Counted from the stretch's first letter, positions 46,126 to 55,887 are shown. The stretch: 64,000 bases of DNA from Peribacillus faecalis (GCF_014712675.1 NZ_JACXSI010000034.1:62001-126000), one strand, 5' to 3'. The notes: generated from the sequence alone by a model not told the origin. Translations and numbers: made by a program.

Positions 46126-47134
46126 TGATATCATCTCCTCCGCCGCGAGCCACGATAATCTCTCCAGCTTCTTCCAGACGTCTGATTACTGAAACAATGC
46201 GTGTTTGCGCTTCTTCTACATCACGTAAACGAACAGGTCCCATATATTCCATTTCTTCTGTAAACGTTTCAATCATACGTTTTGACATATTTTTGAACAC
46301 GATTTCTTTAACTTCCTCACTAGCAACTTTAAGAGCCAGTTTCAGATCTTCATTTTCAGAATCTCTAATTACACGCTGAATTGCTCGGCCATCCAATGTA
46401 ACAATATCCTCAAATACAAACATTCTCTTCTTGATCTCTTCAGCAAGCTCCGGATCCTGAATTTCTAATGCATCCAGTATCGTCTTCTCAGTCGTTCTGT
46501 CTACACCGTTTAGAACATCGACAACCGATTCGATGCCGCCGGTCAGAGTATAGTCTTGCGTTACAGTTGTTGAAAGCTTTCTCTCCAAAATTTGCTCAAC
46601 TTCATTAATTATTTCAGGAGAAGTGCTGTCCATAGTCGCAATCCTTCTAGCAATATCAGCCTGAACTTCTTGAGGAAGTTCAGAAAGAATTTGCCCGGCT
46701 TGTGTCGGATCTAAATACGATAAAATTAGCGCGATTGTTTGTGGATGCTCATTTTGAATAAAATTTAATATTTGTGCCGGATCAGCTTTTCTTGCAAAAT
46801 CAAATGGCCTTACTTGCAACGATGATGTTAAGCGATTGATGATGGCTGCAGCCTGTTCTGCCCCAAGTGCTTTCTCTAACACTTCCTTTGCATAGCCGAT
46901 TCCGCCTTGCGTTATATAATCTTGAGCTAGCGCAATATTATGAAATTCATCTAAAACCCTCTCTTTTTCGGCTGAATCGACATTGCGCACACTTGATATT
47001 TCAAGAGTTAGCCTTTCTATCTCCTCTTCCGACAAATGCTTATAGACAGAAGCAGATACATCAGGACCTAAGGAAATGAGAAGAATTGCTGCTTTTTGTT
47101 TGCCGGTCAGTTCACCTTTTTTCTCTTTTTTCAA
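46118..47134 (-). CDS. fliG: Flagellar motor switch protein FliG
   Basis: FliG transmits torque from the stators to the MS ring. The 338-residue protein has the N-terminal FliF-binding domain (GKQKAAILLISLGPDVSASV), the middle domain with the EHPQ motif in FIQNEHPQTIALIL, the VGG-like hinge region, and the charged torque helix in RAIQRVIRDSENEDLKLALK. It is 12 bp after fliF. Confidence 0.97.
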   Translation of the reverse strand: MKKEKKGELTGKQKAAILLISLGPDVSASVYKHLSEEEIERLTLEISSVRNVDSAEKERVLDEFHNIALAQDYITQGGIGYAKEVLEKALGAEQAAAIINRLTSSLQVRPFDFARKADPAQILNFIQNEHPQTIALILSYLDPTQAGQILSELPQEVQADIARRIATMDSTSPEIINEVEQILERKLSTTVTQDYTLTGGIESVVDVLNGVDRTTEKTILDALEIQDPELAEEIKKRMFVFEDIVTLDGRAIQRVIRDSENEDLKLALKVASEEVKEIVFKNMSKRMIETFTEEMEYMGPVRLRDVEEAQTRIVSVIRRLEEAGEIIVARGGGDDIIV

Positions 47135-47146
47135 CTCTATTTCCTC

Positions 47147-48748
47147 CTAATCCTTTGTTAACCAAGTTCGCAATAGTTTCGCGAACTCATCCGGTCTTTC
47201 TTTTGCCAATTTCTCCAATTGCTTTCTCTTAACAGTCGCTTCATTTTCAACTTCCGAAGTGACATCTGGAACATCGATTTCTTGCTCGGCAAGTTGCCCT
47301 TCTTCAAGAAGTCGAAGTTCTTCTTCCTGCTGCTGTTTTTTACGGTTACGAATATAAAGTATTAATACGGCTATCAGTGCCAATAAAAGAGCGGCACCAA
47401 TCACATAAACCCACCATGGGATGTATTTTGTCTCTTGCGGAACGGTTTCCGGTTTCCCATTAAATTCATGAACAGATACAGATATACGTTCTTGCAATTC
47501 CTCTTCTGTCAACGGAGCTTCTAAAGTTTTTTTATCAATGCTTGTCCGTATGATTGAACCAAGTATTTGCGTGATATCATCCACACTTTGCTGAGATAAA
47601 GAACTTGGATCATCAGCTGAGGGCGGTTCTACCATTACTTGAATTCCCAAGTCTCTTACCCGATAAGGGCTTTCTTCAATTTCTTTTCGAATGCGATTGA
47701 CTTCATTATTAATAGTCTCTTCGACTCTTTCATAATCGCCGTCTCCGGTATCGCCTTCTAAATATGTATCTAATGAATCTCCATTGTCTTCACCTTGAGG
47801 AACTCCACCGGCAGCATTTTCTCCGCTGAATGTTTCTGTAAGACGCTGAGCGCTAATTGTGATGCCTTCCATATTGTCCTCATCAACCGGCTCAACCAAA
47901 CTATGTTCGCTTTTCTCCTGTGAAAAATCGATATCTGACGTAACCGAAACTACCACTTTATCTCTTCCGATAATTGTTCCAAGCATATTTTGCACTTGGC
48001 GCTGTATGTCTCTCTCAATTTCTCGCTTTACGTCCAATTGATTGGCTATAACAGTGCCATTACTGTTTTCTTCGCCTTTATAATCGTAGTATTCAAATAA
48101 TTGATTCATAATGACAATGTTTTCAACCGGCAAGTTCGGCACGCTTTTTGAGACTAAATGATAAAGTGATTGAATTTGTTCATTCTCAAATTTATACCCA
48201 GGGGCCGTATCGAGCACTATTGAAGCAGAAGCTTGTTCTGTAGTATCTGCTACAAAAATCCCTGTCTCCGGCAATGTAATCATCACCCTTGCATCATTGA
48301 CGCCTTGTATGCCTTTAATCAAATTGCCAAGCTCAGATTGCATAGCTTCCAGTTTAATGACATTGAACTCATTATCAGTCATTCCAATACTGGCATTTTG
48401 GCTGAAAAATGAATAGTCTATACTGCCTGATGACGGAATACCTTCCGCAGCCAGTTCAACCTTCAATGTATCTACCATTTCCTTTGGAACAAGAATCCCT
48501 GTTCCTCCTTCTGTTATTTCGGTTATGACTCCTCTACTGGTCAAGTTTTCAACAATCGTTCCTGTTTCAGAAGGAGTCAAATTTGAATACAGAGGCTCTA
48601 GCTGTGGTTTAGATGCAAAGATTGATGCAATAACAATAATAATAATGGCAATACTGACTGTACTGATAAGCAAAATTTTTTGTTTTTTCTGCCTGCTGTT
48701 CCAAAATGCGACGAATTTGTCTTTGGCAGACGTAAATTTTTCTTTCAT
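47147..48748 (-). CDS. fliF: Flagellar MS-ring protein FliF
   Basis: FliF forms the membrane-embedded MS ring on which the basal body is built. The 533-residue protein has an N-terminal membrane helix (about 25-46), ring-building motifs (PLYSNLTPSETGTIVENL, VNDARVMITLPE, SKSVPNLPVENI), a disordered acidic linker (about 310-345), a second membrane helix (about 445-465) and a C-terminal FliG-binding tail ending LAKERPDEFAKLLRTWL. Of two adjacent ATGs I use the second, 6 nt after GGGGG; the first is also possible. Confidence 0.96.
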   Translation of the reverse strand: MKEKFTSAKDKFVAFWNSRQKKQKILLISTVSIAIIIIVIASIFASKPQLEPLYSNLTPSETGTIVENLTSRGVITEITEGGTGILVPKEMVDTLKVELAAEGIPSSGSIDYSFFSQNASIGMTDNEFNVIKLEAMQSELGNLIKGIQGVNDARVMITLPETGIFVADTTEQASASIVLDTAPGYKFENEQIQSLYHLVSKSVPNLPVENIVIMNQLFEYYDYKGEENSNGTVIANQLDVKREIERDIQRQVQNMLGTIIGRDKVVVSVTSDIDFSQEKSEHSLVEPVDEDNMEGITISAQRLTETFSGENAAGGVPQGEDNGDSLDTYLEGDTGDGDYERVEETINNEVNRIRKEIEESPYRVRDLGIQVMVEPPSADDPSSLSQQSVDDITQILGSIIRTSIDKKTLEAPLTEEELQERISVSVHEFNGKPETVPQETKYIPWWVYVIGAALLLALIAVLILYIRNRKKQQQEEELRLLEEGQLAEQEIDVPDVTSEVENEATVKRKQLEKLAKERPDEFAKLLRTWLTKD

Positions 48749-48823
48749 CATAATCCCCCATGCAACCTTGTTTTCTCTCTGTTATGTACGTTTAATAGTC
48801 AATGTAAAAGGATATGATGCACT

Positions 48824-49132
48824 TTAAACTTGCATTCTCATAATTTCTTGGTATGCTTCCACTGCTTTATTTCGCATTTCCAAAGTTGTTTGCATCATAA
48901 CGCTTGCTTTTTGTGATGTAATCATTACTGTGTGCAAGTCGACATTTTCACCGCGCACAAGTTTTTCTGTAACAGCGTCTGACTGAAGTTGCGCCGCATT
49001 TACTTGTTCAATGGAATCTTTTAAAAAGCTTGAAAATTTTTTATGTGCCTCTGCTGTTGTTGCTATTTGTTTTGTTCCTGCAGCACTGATAGTTGAAGCC
49101 TCACTGCCGGAAGTTATCCCTGATACCCACAT
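48824..49132 (-). CDS. fliE: Flagellar hook-basal body protein FliE
   Basis: FliE joins the MS ring to the rod. The 102-residue protein has the conserved FSSFLKDSIEQVNAAQ helix, VRGENVDLHTVMITSQKAS and the C-terminal TTLEMRNKAVEAYQEIMRMQV. GGGG lies 8 nt before the ATG. It is 15 bp after flgC, in the universal flgB-flgC-fliE-fliF order. Confidence 0.96.
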   Translation of the reverse strand: MWVSGITSGSEASTISAAGTKQIATTAEAHKKFSSFLKDSIEQVNAAQLQSDAVTEKLVRGENVDLHTVMITSQKASVMMQTTLEMRNKAVEAYQEIMRMQV

Positions 49133-49147
49133 AATTCATTCCCCTAT

Positions 49148-49603
49148 CTATTTACCGATTTCAAGTGCCTTCATCATCATACTTTTCGAAGCATTAAACA
49201 CAGTGACATTCGCTTCATAAGAACGTGTGGCGCTCATTAAGTCTACCATTTCCCTCAGCGGATCGACGTTCGGCATTTCTACATAACCATCCCCATTGGC
49301 ATCCGCATGTGTCGGATCATAAACCAGCTTAAACGGTGTTTCCTCATCATCCACTATTTCAGTTACTTTCACACCGTTTCCGGCGGCTGTCTCTTTACCC
49401 TTTGCTGTATTCAGAAAACTTGAGAATCCGTTTTCTTTTGATTGCAACACAACAGACTTCCGTTTATAAGGTACCCATTCACCATTTTCATACGTTCCCC
49501 GAGTGGTGTCTACATTGGCCATATTCGACGATATGACATCCATTCTCAGGCGCTGGGCAGTCAAAGCGGAAGCTGTATTATTCATACTATGGAATATTGT
49601 CAT
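49148..49603 (-). CDS. flgC: Flagellar proximal rod protein FlgC
   Basis: This 151-residue rod protein has the N-terminal rod motif ALTAQRLRMDVISSNMANVD and the C-terminal DLMSATRSYEANVTVFNASK. Its Shine-Dalgarno GGGAGG lies 8-9 nt before the ATG. It starts two bases after the flgB stop, so the pair is tightly coupled. Confidence 0.97.
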   Translation of the reverse strand: MTIFHSMNNTASALTAQRLRMDVISSNMANVDTTRGTYENGEWVPYKRKSVVLQSKENGFSSFLNTAKGKETAAGNGVKVTEIVDDEETPFKLVYDPTHADANGDGYVEMPNVDPLREMVDLMSATRSYEANVTVFNASKSMMMKALEIGK

Positions 49604-49605
49604 TA

Positions 49606-49998
49606 TTATCTTCCTCCCTTAATGACATTTTGCAACGATTGAAACTTCCCGTTTATTCTGTCTGTAACTGCGTTGTAGTATATTTGGTTCATCGCAAGAG
49701 AGCTCATCTCCTGATCAATATCTACACTATTGCCATTATGATTGTAAGAAACATTTTTGTTCACATATACTCCATTTGTACCTGTCGTTGAAGTGAAATC
49801 AAAATGCCTGTTATCTGTTTTATTCGCAGATAATGAACTGTTCATTTCAGATTCGAGCATCTTGCTGAAACTGACAGACTTAGCTTTATAATTGGGTGTA
49901 TCAGCATTGGCAATATTATTCGAGATTACCTTTTGCTTTTGTGATGCATAATCTAGTGCGTATTCTAAAGATGTAATGGTTCCTGAAAAAAGCGACAT
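49606..49998 (-). CDS. flgB: Flagellar proximal rod protein FlgB
   Basis: The 130-residue rod protein, first gene of the fla/che operon, has YALDYASQKQKVISNNIANA followed by DTPNYKAKSVSF and a C-terminal helix with MNQIYYNAVTDRINGKF. I start it at the ATG at 49996-49998 (MSLFSG), 6 nt after GAGGTG, which matches B. subtilis FlgB length (129). Upstream is a 473-bp regulatory region next to codY. Confidence 0.97.
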   Translation of the reverse strand: MSLFSGTITSLEYALDYASQKQKVISNNIANADTPNYKAKSVSFSKMLESEMNSSLSANKTDNRHFDFTSTTGTNGVYVNKNVSYNHNGNSVDIDQEMSSLAMNQIYYNAVTDRINGKFQSLQNVIKGGR

Positions 49999-50020
49999 CT
50001 TCTTCACCTCTATTGTTCAA

Positions 50021-50035
50021 TATTTTTGGAAAATT
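50021..50035. promoter_or_regulatory. CodY-box-like site proximal to flgB
   Basis: The plus strand reads TATTTTTGGAAAATT, 12 of 15 to the CodY consensus AATTTTCWGAAAATT. It lies about 25 bp before the flgB start. The AT-rich background weakens any single match. Confidence 0.35.
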
Positions 50036-50113
50036 ACATCTCAATTACCACAGAAATACTTTATATCCATATAAATCTTACTTTATAGGAGTAATTTGGC
50101 ATTGTCTATCGAT

Positions 50114-50146
50114 TAATCGACTTATTATGTCAATTTTCTTAATTTT
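50114..50146 (-). promoter_or_regulatory. Candidate fla/che promoter with overlapping CodY-box-like site
   Basis: On the minus strand TAAG (50138-50141), 16 bp, GTCGATTA (50114-50121) approximates the sigma-D pattern TAAA-N15-GCCGATAT. A perfect TTGACA (50128-50133) lies within the spacer, but no clear sigma-A -10 sits at 17 bp. A CodY-like box AATTTTCTTAATTTT (50132-50146, 12 of 15) overlaps it. The remainder of the gap 49999-50471 is very AT-rich, with another CodY-like box and the codY terminator. Confidence 0.35.
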
Positions 50147-50380
50147 CCAGCGTTTTTTCGACATAATTTCCGTTACTTATACATAATAAGGCAAAAACTT
50201 TAAAAAGACTGCAAACTTTTGTCCTATTTTACAAATTTACATCTAAATACCAAAAAAATGTATTCCAGCGTGTTTTTCTCTCCTTATTGTCGATAAAATC
50301 GCATTTTAACTCAAATTCATCTTACGAGGTGCAAAAACGAACTTTATATCAATAGGAATATAGTATCTATTTTTGTTACA

Positions 50381-50395
50381 AATTTTCAAGAATTT
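50381..50395. promoter_or_regulatory. CodY-box-like site near the codY terminator
   Basis: AATTTTCAAGAATTT matches the CodY consensus at 12 of 15 positions and is followed by a further partial repeat (AATTTTC at 50391). It lies about 75 bp past the codY stop and 380 bp before flgB. Confidence 0.35.
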
Positions 50396-50430
50396 TCAAC
50401 AAATTTTTCTACTTTTTCATTTTTAATCAA

Positions 50431-50463
50431 CAAAAAGCGACATCTTTATAGATGCCGCTTTAT
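50431..50463 (-). terminator. Rho-independent terminator after codY
   Basis: A 12-bp stem AAAGCGACATCT/AGATGCCGCTTT (50434-50445 with 50450-50461, one mismatch/G-U) has a 4-nt loop and a T-run on the minus strand, 10 bp past the codY stop. It separates the trmFO-codY group from the fla/che operon. Confidence 0.85.
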
Positions 50464-50471
50464 TGTTTTTA

Positions 50472-51251
50472 TTATTGATTTTTTAATTTTTCTAATTCAA
50501 CAAGGAATTTGTCATTCATAACTTTAATATATGTCCCTTTCATACCAAGTGAACGGGATTCAATTACACCAGCGCTCTCTAATTTACGTAATGCATTTAC
50601 GATTACTGAACGTGTTATACCGACACGGTCAGCAATTTTAGAAGCAACCAGCAAACCTTCGTGGCCGTTTAATTCTTCGAAAATGTGTTCAATCGCTTCA
50701 AGTTCACTGTATGATAATGAACTGATTGCCATTTGAACAACTGCTTTGCTTCTTGCTTCGCCTTCAATTTCTTCCGCTTTTTCACGAAGGATTTCCATAC
50801 CAACTACTGTAGCACCGTATTCAGCCAAGATTAAGTGCTCATCACGGAATTCTTCTTCCAAACGAGCTAAAATTAATGTTCCTAAACGCTCTCCACCACC
50901 GATGATTGGTACGATTGTTGTTAATCCGTTGATAAATAACTCTTTGTTTTCAACAGGGAATGCTGTATATTCGCTGTCGATGCCAAGGTTTGAAGATGTT
51001 TCCTGCAGATTAAACAAAGAATTTGTGTAATTTTCAGGGAACTGGCGATCTTCGAACATTTTCTTCATGCGCTCATTTTCGATTTGTTGATTAATACCAA
51101 TTCCAAGTAATTTTCCTCGTCTGCTTACTACGTAAACATTTGAATCGATTACTTCGCTTAATGTTTCAGCCATTTCTTTAAAGTTTACCGGCTTGCCAGC
51201 TGCATTTTGAAGCATAGCATTAATTTTTCTTGTTTTTTCAAGTAAGTTCAT
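50472..51251 (-). CDS. codY: GTP- and branched-chain-amino-acid-sensing repressor CodY
   Basis: CodY is the global nutrient regulator of Bacillota; it represses starvation genes, and in B. subtilis the fla/che operon directly downstream. At 259 residues it equals the B. subtilis length. It has the N-terminal GAF domain that binds isoleucine/valine (about 1-155) and a C-terminal winged helix with [20 protein letters not shown]. The start is the ATG at 51249-51251 (MNLLEKT), 10 nt after GGAGG. It lies 125 bp after hslU with a possible promoter of its own. Confidence 0.98.
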   Translation of the reverse strand: MNLLEKTRKINAMLQNAAGKPVNFKEMAETLSEVIDSNVYVVSRRGKLLGIGINQQIENERMKKMFEDRQFPENYTNSLFNLQETSSNLGIDSEYTAFPVENKELFINGLTTIVPIIGGGERLGTLILARLEEEFRDEHLILAEYGATVVGMEILREKAEEIEGEARSKAVVQMAISSLSYSELEAIEHIFEELNGHEGLLVASKIADRVGITRSVIVNALRKLESAGVIESRSLGMKGTYIKVMNDKFLVELEKLKNQ

Positions 51252-51344
51252 TGATAAAGTTCCTCCTAAGTAGATGCTACCATTATTGGTATATGTCAAG
51301 TGGTTGTCTTTTCACTAGATAATAACGGTACGTTGTTACGTTTA

Positions 51345-51371
51345 ATTATAGTATTAGAACATATTTGTCAT
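51345..51371 (-). promoter_or_regulatory. Candidate promoter for codY
   Basis: TATAAT (51345-51350, perfect) is preceded at 15 bp by ATGACA (51366-51371, 5 of 6) on the minus strand, in the hslU-codY gap. The spacing is short. A small palindrome AACG-gta-CGTT lies downstream of it. Confidence 0.35.
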
Positions 51372-51376
51372 TGAAT

Positions 51377-52789
51377 TCAAAGAATATAATGACTTAAGTC
51401 TTTATTTTTCGAAATGCTTCCCAATTTTTCTTCAACATATTGAGGTGTGATGATAATTTTCTCCATCGTAATATCTGGTGCTTCAAATGACAGATCTTCT
51501 AAAAGTTTTTCTAAGATTGTATGCAATCGACGCGCTCCGATGTTATCGGTATTTTGGTTCACTTCATAGGCAACCTCAGCTATCTTACGTATAGCATTGT
51601 CTGAAAATTCTATTTGTATACCTTCAGTTTCTAATAAAGCAATATATTGTTTTGTCAAAGCGTGATCCGGTTCATGCAAAATACGCTGAAAATCTTCGAC
51701 AGACAGTTTTTGCAGCTCTACACGAATCGGGAAACGTCCTTGCAGCTCCGGTATTAAATCAGAAGGTTTAGATATATGGAATGCCCCGGCTGCAATGAAT
51801 AAAATGTGATCAGTTTTTACTGCACCATATTTCGTTACGACTGTTGACCCCTCAACTACCGGCAAGATATCTCGCTGTACTCCCTCTCTCGAAACGTCTG
51901 CAGAAGAACTGCCGGATGACTTGCTGGCAATTTTGTCGATTTCATCAATGAATATAATGCCCATTTGTTCCGTGCGAACAACGGCTTCTTGAGCAACTTC
52001 ATCCATATCGATTAATTTAGAAGCTTCATCATTCGTCAAGACAATACGTGCTTCAGAAACTTTCATTTTACGTTTCTTTTTCTTTTTAGGCATTAAATTA
52101 CTTAACGCATCTTGCATGTTCAGTCCCATTTGCTCCATGCCTGAACCTTGAAGCATATCGAACATAGATGGAGGCTGCTCCTCAATCTCAACTGTTACAA
52201 GCTCGCTTTCCAGTTCGCCTGCTGCAAGTTTTGCTCGGATCGATGCTTTTTTATTCAAGATTGTCTCTTCTTCAGCTGTCGGTTTCGCATCATCTTCTTC
52301 AACATTGTTCCCACCGCCGAAAAACATCTCGAATGGATTTTTCATTTGTTGGGATTTTTTGATAGACGGGACAAGAAGATCGACAAGACGCTTATTCGCA
52401 TTCGCTTCCGCTACTTCTTTCACACTTTGGATTCTTTCTTCTTTCACAAGCCTAAAAGCCGTTTCCGCTAAATCTCTAACCATAGATTCTACGTCACGAC
52501 CGACATATCCAACCTCTGTAAATTTCGTTGCTTCCACTTTCACAAACGGCGCATTGACTAATTTTGCAATGCGACGGGCAATTTCTGTTTTTCCGACACC
52601 CGTTGGGCCAATCATTAAAATGTTTTTCGGTACAACTTCATCTCTCAAATGATCTTTCAGCAAACTTCTTCTATACCGATTGCGAAGCGCAATGGCAACC
52701 GCTCTTTTTGCTTCTTTTTGGCCGACAATATATTGATCAAGCTTCTCGACAATTTGTCTCGGAGTTAATTGGACATGTTTTGATTTCAT
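51377..52789 (-). CDS. hslU: ATP-dependent protease ATPase subunit HslU (ClpY)
   Basis: HslU unfolds substrates and feeds them into HslV. The 470-residue AAA+ protein has Walker A in [18 protein letters not shown] (about 57-65), the inserted intermediate domain (about 110-245, with a KKKKKRKMK stretch), Walker B in [12 protein letters not shown], sensor [12 protein letters not shown] and the C-terminal sensor-2 region [12 protein letters not shown], ending in the HslV-activating tail. GGAG lies 9-10 nt from the ATG; hslV is 14 bp upstream. Confidence 0.97.
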   Translation of the reverse strand: MKSKHVQLTPRQIVEKLDQYIVGQKEAKRAVAIALRNRYRRSLLKDHLRDEVVPKNILMIGPTGVGKTEIARRIAKLVNAPFVKVEATKFTEVGYVGRDVESMVRDLAETAFRLVKEERIQSVKEVAEANANKRLVDLLVPSIKKSQQMKNPFEMFFGGGNNVEEDDAKPTAEEETILNKKASIRAKLAAGELESELVTVEIEEQPPSMFDMLQGSGMEQMGLNMQDALSNLMPKKKKKRKMKVSEARIVLTNDEASKLIDMDEVAQEAVVRTEQMGIIFIDEIDKIASKSSGSSSADVSREGVQRDILPVVEGSTVVTKYGAVKTDHILFIAAGAFHISKPSDLIPELQGRFPIRVELQKLSVEDFQRILHEPDHALTKQYIALLETEGIQIEFSDNAIRKIAEVAYEVNQNTDNIGARRLHTILEKLLEDLSFEAPDITMEKIIITPQYVEEKLGSISKNKDLSHYIL

Positions 52790-52803
52790 TATTCATATCT
52801 CCT

Positions 52804-53346
52804 TTATAATTCTTCAATTATAATATTAGAGTTTGTGTATACGCATATCTCGCCAGCAATTGTAAGCGCTGCTTCCGCAATCTCACGAGCCGATAACGTA
52901 TCTCCTGAATATCGTTTCAGCGCTCTTCCCGCACTTAATGCATAACTTCCTCCAGAGCCGATTGCCAATATATCATCGTCCGGCTCGATAACCTCGCCTG
53001 TTCCAGATATGAGCAAAATATTGTCTTTATCCATTACAATCAGCATCGCTTCAAGCTGTCTCAATACTTTGTCACTTCTCCATTTTTTCGCCAGTTCTAC
53101 TGATGCTCTTTGGAGATTGCCATTGTATTCCTCCAGTTTTCCCTCAAACATATCATATAAAGTAAAAGCATCTGCTACTGACCCCGCAAAGCCTGCTATT
53201 ACGTTTCCATGAAATAATCTTCTAACCTTTTTTGCGCTATGTTTCATCACAATTGAATTACCAAAAGTTACTTGCCCATCACCTGACATCGCACATTTTC
53301 CGTTATGTCTTACGGCAAATATCGTTGTTGCATGAAAGTTTCCCAT
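52804..53346 (-). CDS. hslV: ATP-dependent protease proteolytic subunit HslV (ClpQ)
   Basis: HslV is the dodecameric proteasome-like peptidase of the HslUV complex. The 180-residue protein starts [20 protein letters not shown], with the conserved GDGQVTFGN and [12 protein letters not shown] motifs. The TTI block that is normally mature residues 1-3 is preceded here by six residues with Gly at position 2, so the active N-terminal Thr would need removal of a short prepeptide. It is 26 bp after xerC. Confidence 0.96.
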   Translation of the reverse strand: MGNFHATTIFAVRHNGKCAMSGDGQVTFGNSIVMKHSAKKVRRLFHGNVIAGFAGSVADAFTLYDMFEGKLEEYNGNLQRASVELAKKWRSDKVLRQLEAMLIVMDKDNILLISGTGEVIEPDDDILAIGSGGSYALSAGRALKRYSGDTLSAREIAEAALTIAGEICVYTNSNIIIEEL

Positions 53347-53372
53347 AATGCTTCTTCCTTTCGTATAGGGCT

Positions 53373-54269
53373 CTATGCCCGTGGATGTGAAGATTGATAA
53401 ACCTTACGAAGCTGCTCCTTCGTAACATGTGTGTATATTTGCGTCGATGATATGTTAGAATGTCCTAATAATTCTTGGACGGAACGCAAATCAGCACCGT
53501 TATTCAACAAATGCGTCGCAAAACTGTGACGAAGCATGTGGGGGTGCAAATGACCGTCCTTACAAGCATCATTAATTAAATTTCCTAATATATATCTTAT
53601 CCCTCTGTCGGTAAGAGGTTCCCCACGATAATTCACAAATACATAATCATGCTTTTGGTTCTTAATTAAATTACTTCTCGCATTACTAATATAAGTATGC
53701 AAAGCAGCTTTGGCATATTTCCCAAAAGGCACATATCGATCTTTTTTTCCTTTGCCGTGAACTAAAATGGTTTCCAATGAAAAATCAATATCCTTCATTT
53801 GCAGCCCACTGCATTCACTTACCCGTATACCGGTAGCATATAACAATTCCAACAACGCGAGATCTCTTTTCCCAAGAGCATTCTCGGTATTAACAGACTT
53901 AAACAACACCGCCACTTCTTCTTCATAGAGAAACTGCGGAAGTTTTTGATCTTTCTTAGGCATTGAGACAAGCGCAAAAGGATTTTCACTTACCAGTTGC
54001 TCTCTCATCAACCATTTATAAAAGCTTCGCAAACTCGACGTCTTGCGAGCAATTGATTTTTTCGCCAGATTCTTGTTGTATAACTTCGTTAAGTAAAGCC
54101 GTGCATCAAAATACGTTACAGTATGTATGTCGTCTACCCTTTGCTCAATCATGAACATAAAAAATTCATCTATATCTTTATGGTAATATTCAATCGTATA
54201 ATCCGAATAATTTTTCTCTAACTGTAAATATTGCAGGAAAGCATGCAAACATTCACTTTTGTTTTTCAT
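53373..54269 (-). CDS. xerC: Tyrosine recombinase XerC (CodV)
   Basis: XerC with XerD resolves chromosome dimers at dif. The 298-residue protein has an N-terminal SAM-like domain (about 1-90) and the catalytic domain with Arg in [12 protein letters not shown], a conserved Lys in [28 protein letters not shown] (His and Arg), and the His/Tyr pair in [15 protein letters not shown]. The ATG at 54267-54269 is used, 6 nt after GAGGTG. A hairpin sits directly before that Shine-Dalgarno. Confidence 0.95.
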   Translation of the reverse strand: MKNKSECLHAFLQYLQLEKNYSDYTIEYYHKDIDEFFMFMIEQRVDDIHTVTYFDARLYLTKLYNKNLAKKSIARKTSSLRSFYKWLMREQLVSENPFALVSMPKKDQKLPQFLYEEEVAVLFKSVNTENALGKRDLALLELLYATGIRVSECSGLQMKDIDFSLETILVHGKGKKDRYVPFGKYAKAALHTYISNARSNLIKNQKHDYVFVNYRGEPLTDRGIRYILGNLINDACKDGHLHPHMLRHSFATHLLNNGADLRSVQELLGHSNISSTQIYTHVTKEQLRKVYQSSHPRA

Positions 54270-54282
54270 TATTAACACCTCA

Positions 54283-54321
54283 CAAGGGTCACTAAATGTT
54301 ATCACAAATTAGAGACCCTTG
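54283..54321 (-). other. Hairpin directly upstream of the xerC ribosome binding site
   Basis: CAAGGGTC (54283-54290) and GACCCTTG (54314-54321) form an 8-bp stem; inner CTAA/TTAG and TGT/ACA pairs extend it. It starts 9 bp past the trmFO stop and ends about 3 nt before GAGGTG. No T-run follows, so it is not an ordinary terminator. Confidence 0.5.
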
Positions 54322-54330
54322 CAATGTATA

Positions 54331-55638
54331 TCATATACTTTTCACAAAGTTCTGAATTGTATTCAATGCTCTTTTAGCATGCTGTTCGTTACGTTCTTTC
54401 TTGCCGCGGATCTTCTCCGGTAATTCTGGGAATAACCCGAAGTTCGCATTCATCGGCTGGAAGTTTTTCGCATTCGTAGTAGTAATATACTTCGCCATGC
54501 TTCCAATCGCAGTTTCAGCAGGAAACTCAATCGGTTCCTCACCGCTCACCAGACGCGCAGCATTAATACCCGCAATTAATCCCGAAGCAGCACTTTCAAC
54601 ATATCCTTCAACGCCCGTCATTTGGCCGGCAAAGAAAATGGTTGGCTGTTCTTTCAGTTGGTAAGTTGCTTTTAATACTTTCGGAGAATTGATAAATGTG
54701 TTTCGATGCATAACACCGTATCGAACAATCTCTGCATTTTCCAGCCCCGGAATCAGTCGCAATACTTCTTTTTGCGCTCCCCATTTCAAATGTGTCTGGA
54801 AGCCAACGAGATTGTATAGCGTACCCGCTGCATCATCTTGGCGCAATTGAATAACAGCATATGGGCGTTTGCCTGTTTTAGGGTCTTCCAATCCTACCGG
54901 CTTTAATGGGCCAAATAGCATTGTTTTCTTGCCTCTTGATGCCATTACTTCAATCGGCATGCAGCCTTCAAAGAAAATTTCCTTTTCAAATTCCTTTAAT
55001 GGCACTGTTTCAGCTGAAATTAATGCTTCATAAAAAGCATTGAACTCTTCTTCATTCATCGGACAATTGATATAGGCAGCTTCACCTTTATCGTATCTTG
55101 ACTTCACATATACTTTGTTGAAGTCGATACTATCCTTCTCAATAATTGGAGCAGCAGCATCATAGAAATACAAATGATCTTCTCCAGTCAGCTCTTGCAC
55201 TTTTTTTGAAAGCTCCGGGCTTGTCAGCGGACCGGACGCAATAATTGTGATGCCTTCCGGAAGCGATGTGACTTCTTCATTCACAATTGTCACATTTTCA
55301 TGATTCTTTAAAGTTTCCGTAATCTTTCCTGCAAACTCATGGCGGTCTACAGCTAAAGCTCCTCCTGCTGGTACAGAGCATGCATCTGCAGCTTTCATTA
55401 TAAGTGAGTCAAGCTGTCTCATTTCTTCCTTTAACACACCTACAGCATTCGTCAATGTATTCGCGCGCAATGAATTGCTGCAAACTAATTCAGCGAATTG
55501 GCTTGTATGATGAGCAGGCGTCATTTTGACAGGTCTCATTTCGTACAGATTTACTTTTATCCCTCTATTTGCTAACTGCCATGCCGCTTCACTGCCGGCA
55601 AGTCCAGCTCCAATTACATTTACTGTTAAGTTCGTCAT
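54331..55638 (-). CDS. trmFO: Folate-dependent tRNA (uracil-54) methyltransferase TrmFO
   Basis: TrmFO makes T54 in tRNAs using methylene-THF and FAD. The 435-residue protein has the FAD motif [16 protein letters not shown], the conserved cysteine in [12 protein letters not shown], a second one in [15 protein letters not shown], and [20 protein letters not shown] near the C-terminus. GGAGG lies about 7 nt before the ATG. It heads the trmFO-xerC-hslV-hslU-codY group. Confidence 0.97.
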   Translation of the reverse strand: MTNLTVNVIGAGLAGSEAAWQLANRGIKVNLYEMRPVKMTPAHHTSQFAELVCSNSLRANTLTNAVGVLKEEMRQLDSLIMKAADACSVPAGGALAVDRHEFAGKITETLKNHENVTIVNEEVTSLPEGITIIASGPLTSPELSKKVQELTGEDHLYFYDAAAPIIEKDSIDFNKVYVKSRYDKGEAAYINCPMNEEEFNAFYEALISAETVPLKEFEKEIFFEGCMPIEVMASRGKKTMLFGPLKPVGLEDPKTGKRPYAVIQLRQDDAAGTLYNLVGFQTHLKWGAQKEVLRLIPGLENAEIVRYGVMHRNTFINSPKVLKATYQLKEQPTIFFAGQMTGVEGYVESAASGLIAGINAARLVSGEEPIEFPAETAIGSMAKYITTTNAKNFQPMNANFGLFPELPEKIRGKKERNEQHAKRALNTIQNFVKSI

Positions 55639-55731
55639 TGTTTTACCTCCGAATGAAGAATAATACGTTAGTTATAGCATCATCATCTCAATAGTTATTT
55701 ATGTTTTGGTAACATACCTTAACAAGAAGCC

Positions 55732-55761
55732 ATTATAACGTTAATATTCAGGTTTTGTCCA
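55732..55761 (-). promoter_or_regulatory. Candidate sigma-A promoter for trmFO
   Basis: TGGACA (55756-55761), 18 bp, TATAAT (55732-55737) on the minus strand; about 85 bp of leader precedes trmFO. It lies just past the topA terminator, so it could drive the whole trmFO-codY group. Confidence 0.55.
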
Positions 55762-55850
55762 TATACATTTCACAAACATTTTAAATTTTTATTTCCAATT
55801 TAACAATTTCCTTCATTTAAATAATACTGTTAATTATGATAGGTTATTTT

Positions 55851-55887
55851 CACAAAACAAAAGTAGGTGAGAGATCACCTACTTTTG
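55851..55887 (-). terminator. Terminator overlapping the topA stop codon
   Basis: A perfect 13-bp stem CAAAAGTAGGTGA/TCACCTACTTTTG (55858-55870 with 55875-55887) has a GAGA/TCTC loop and a T-rich tail on the minus strand. The last sense codons and TAG stop of topA form one arm. Confidence 0.85.
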
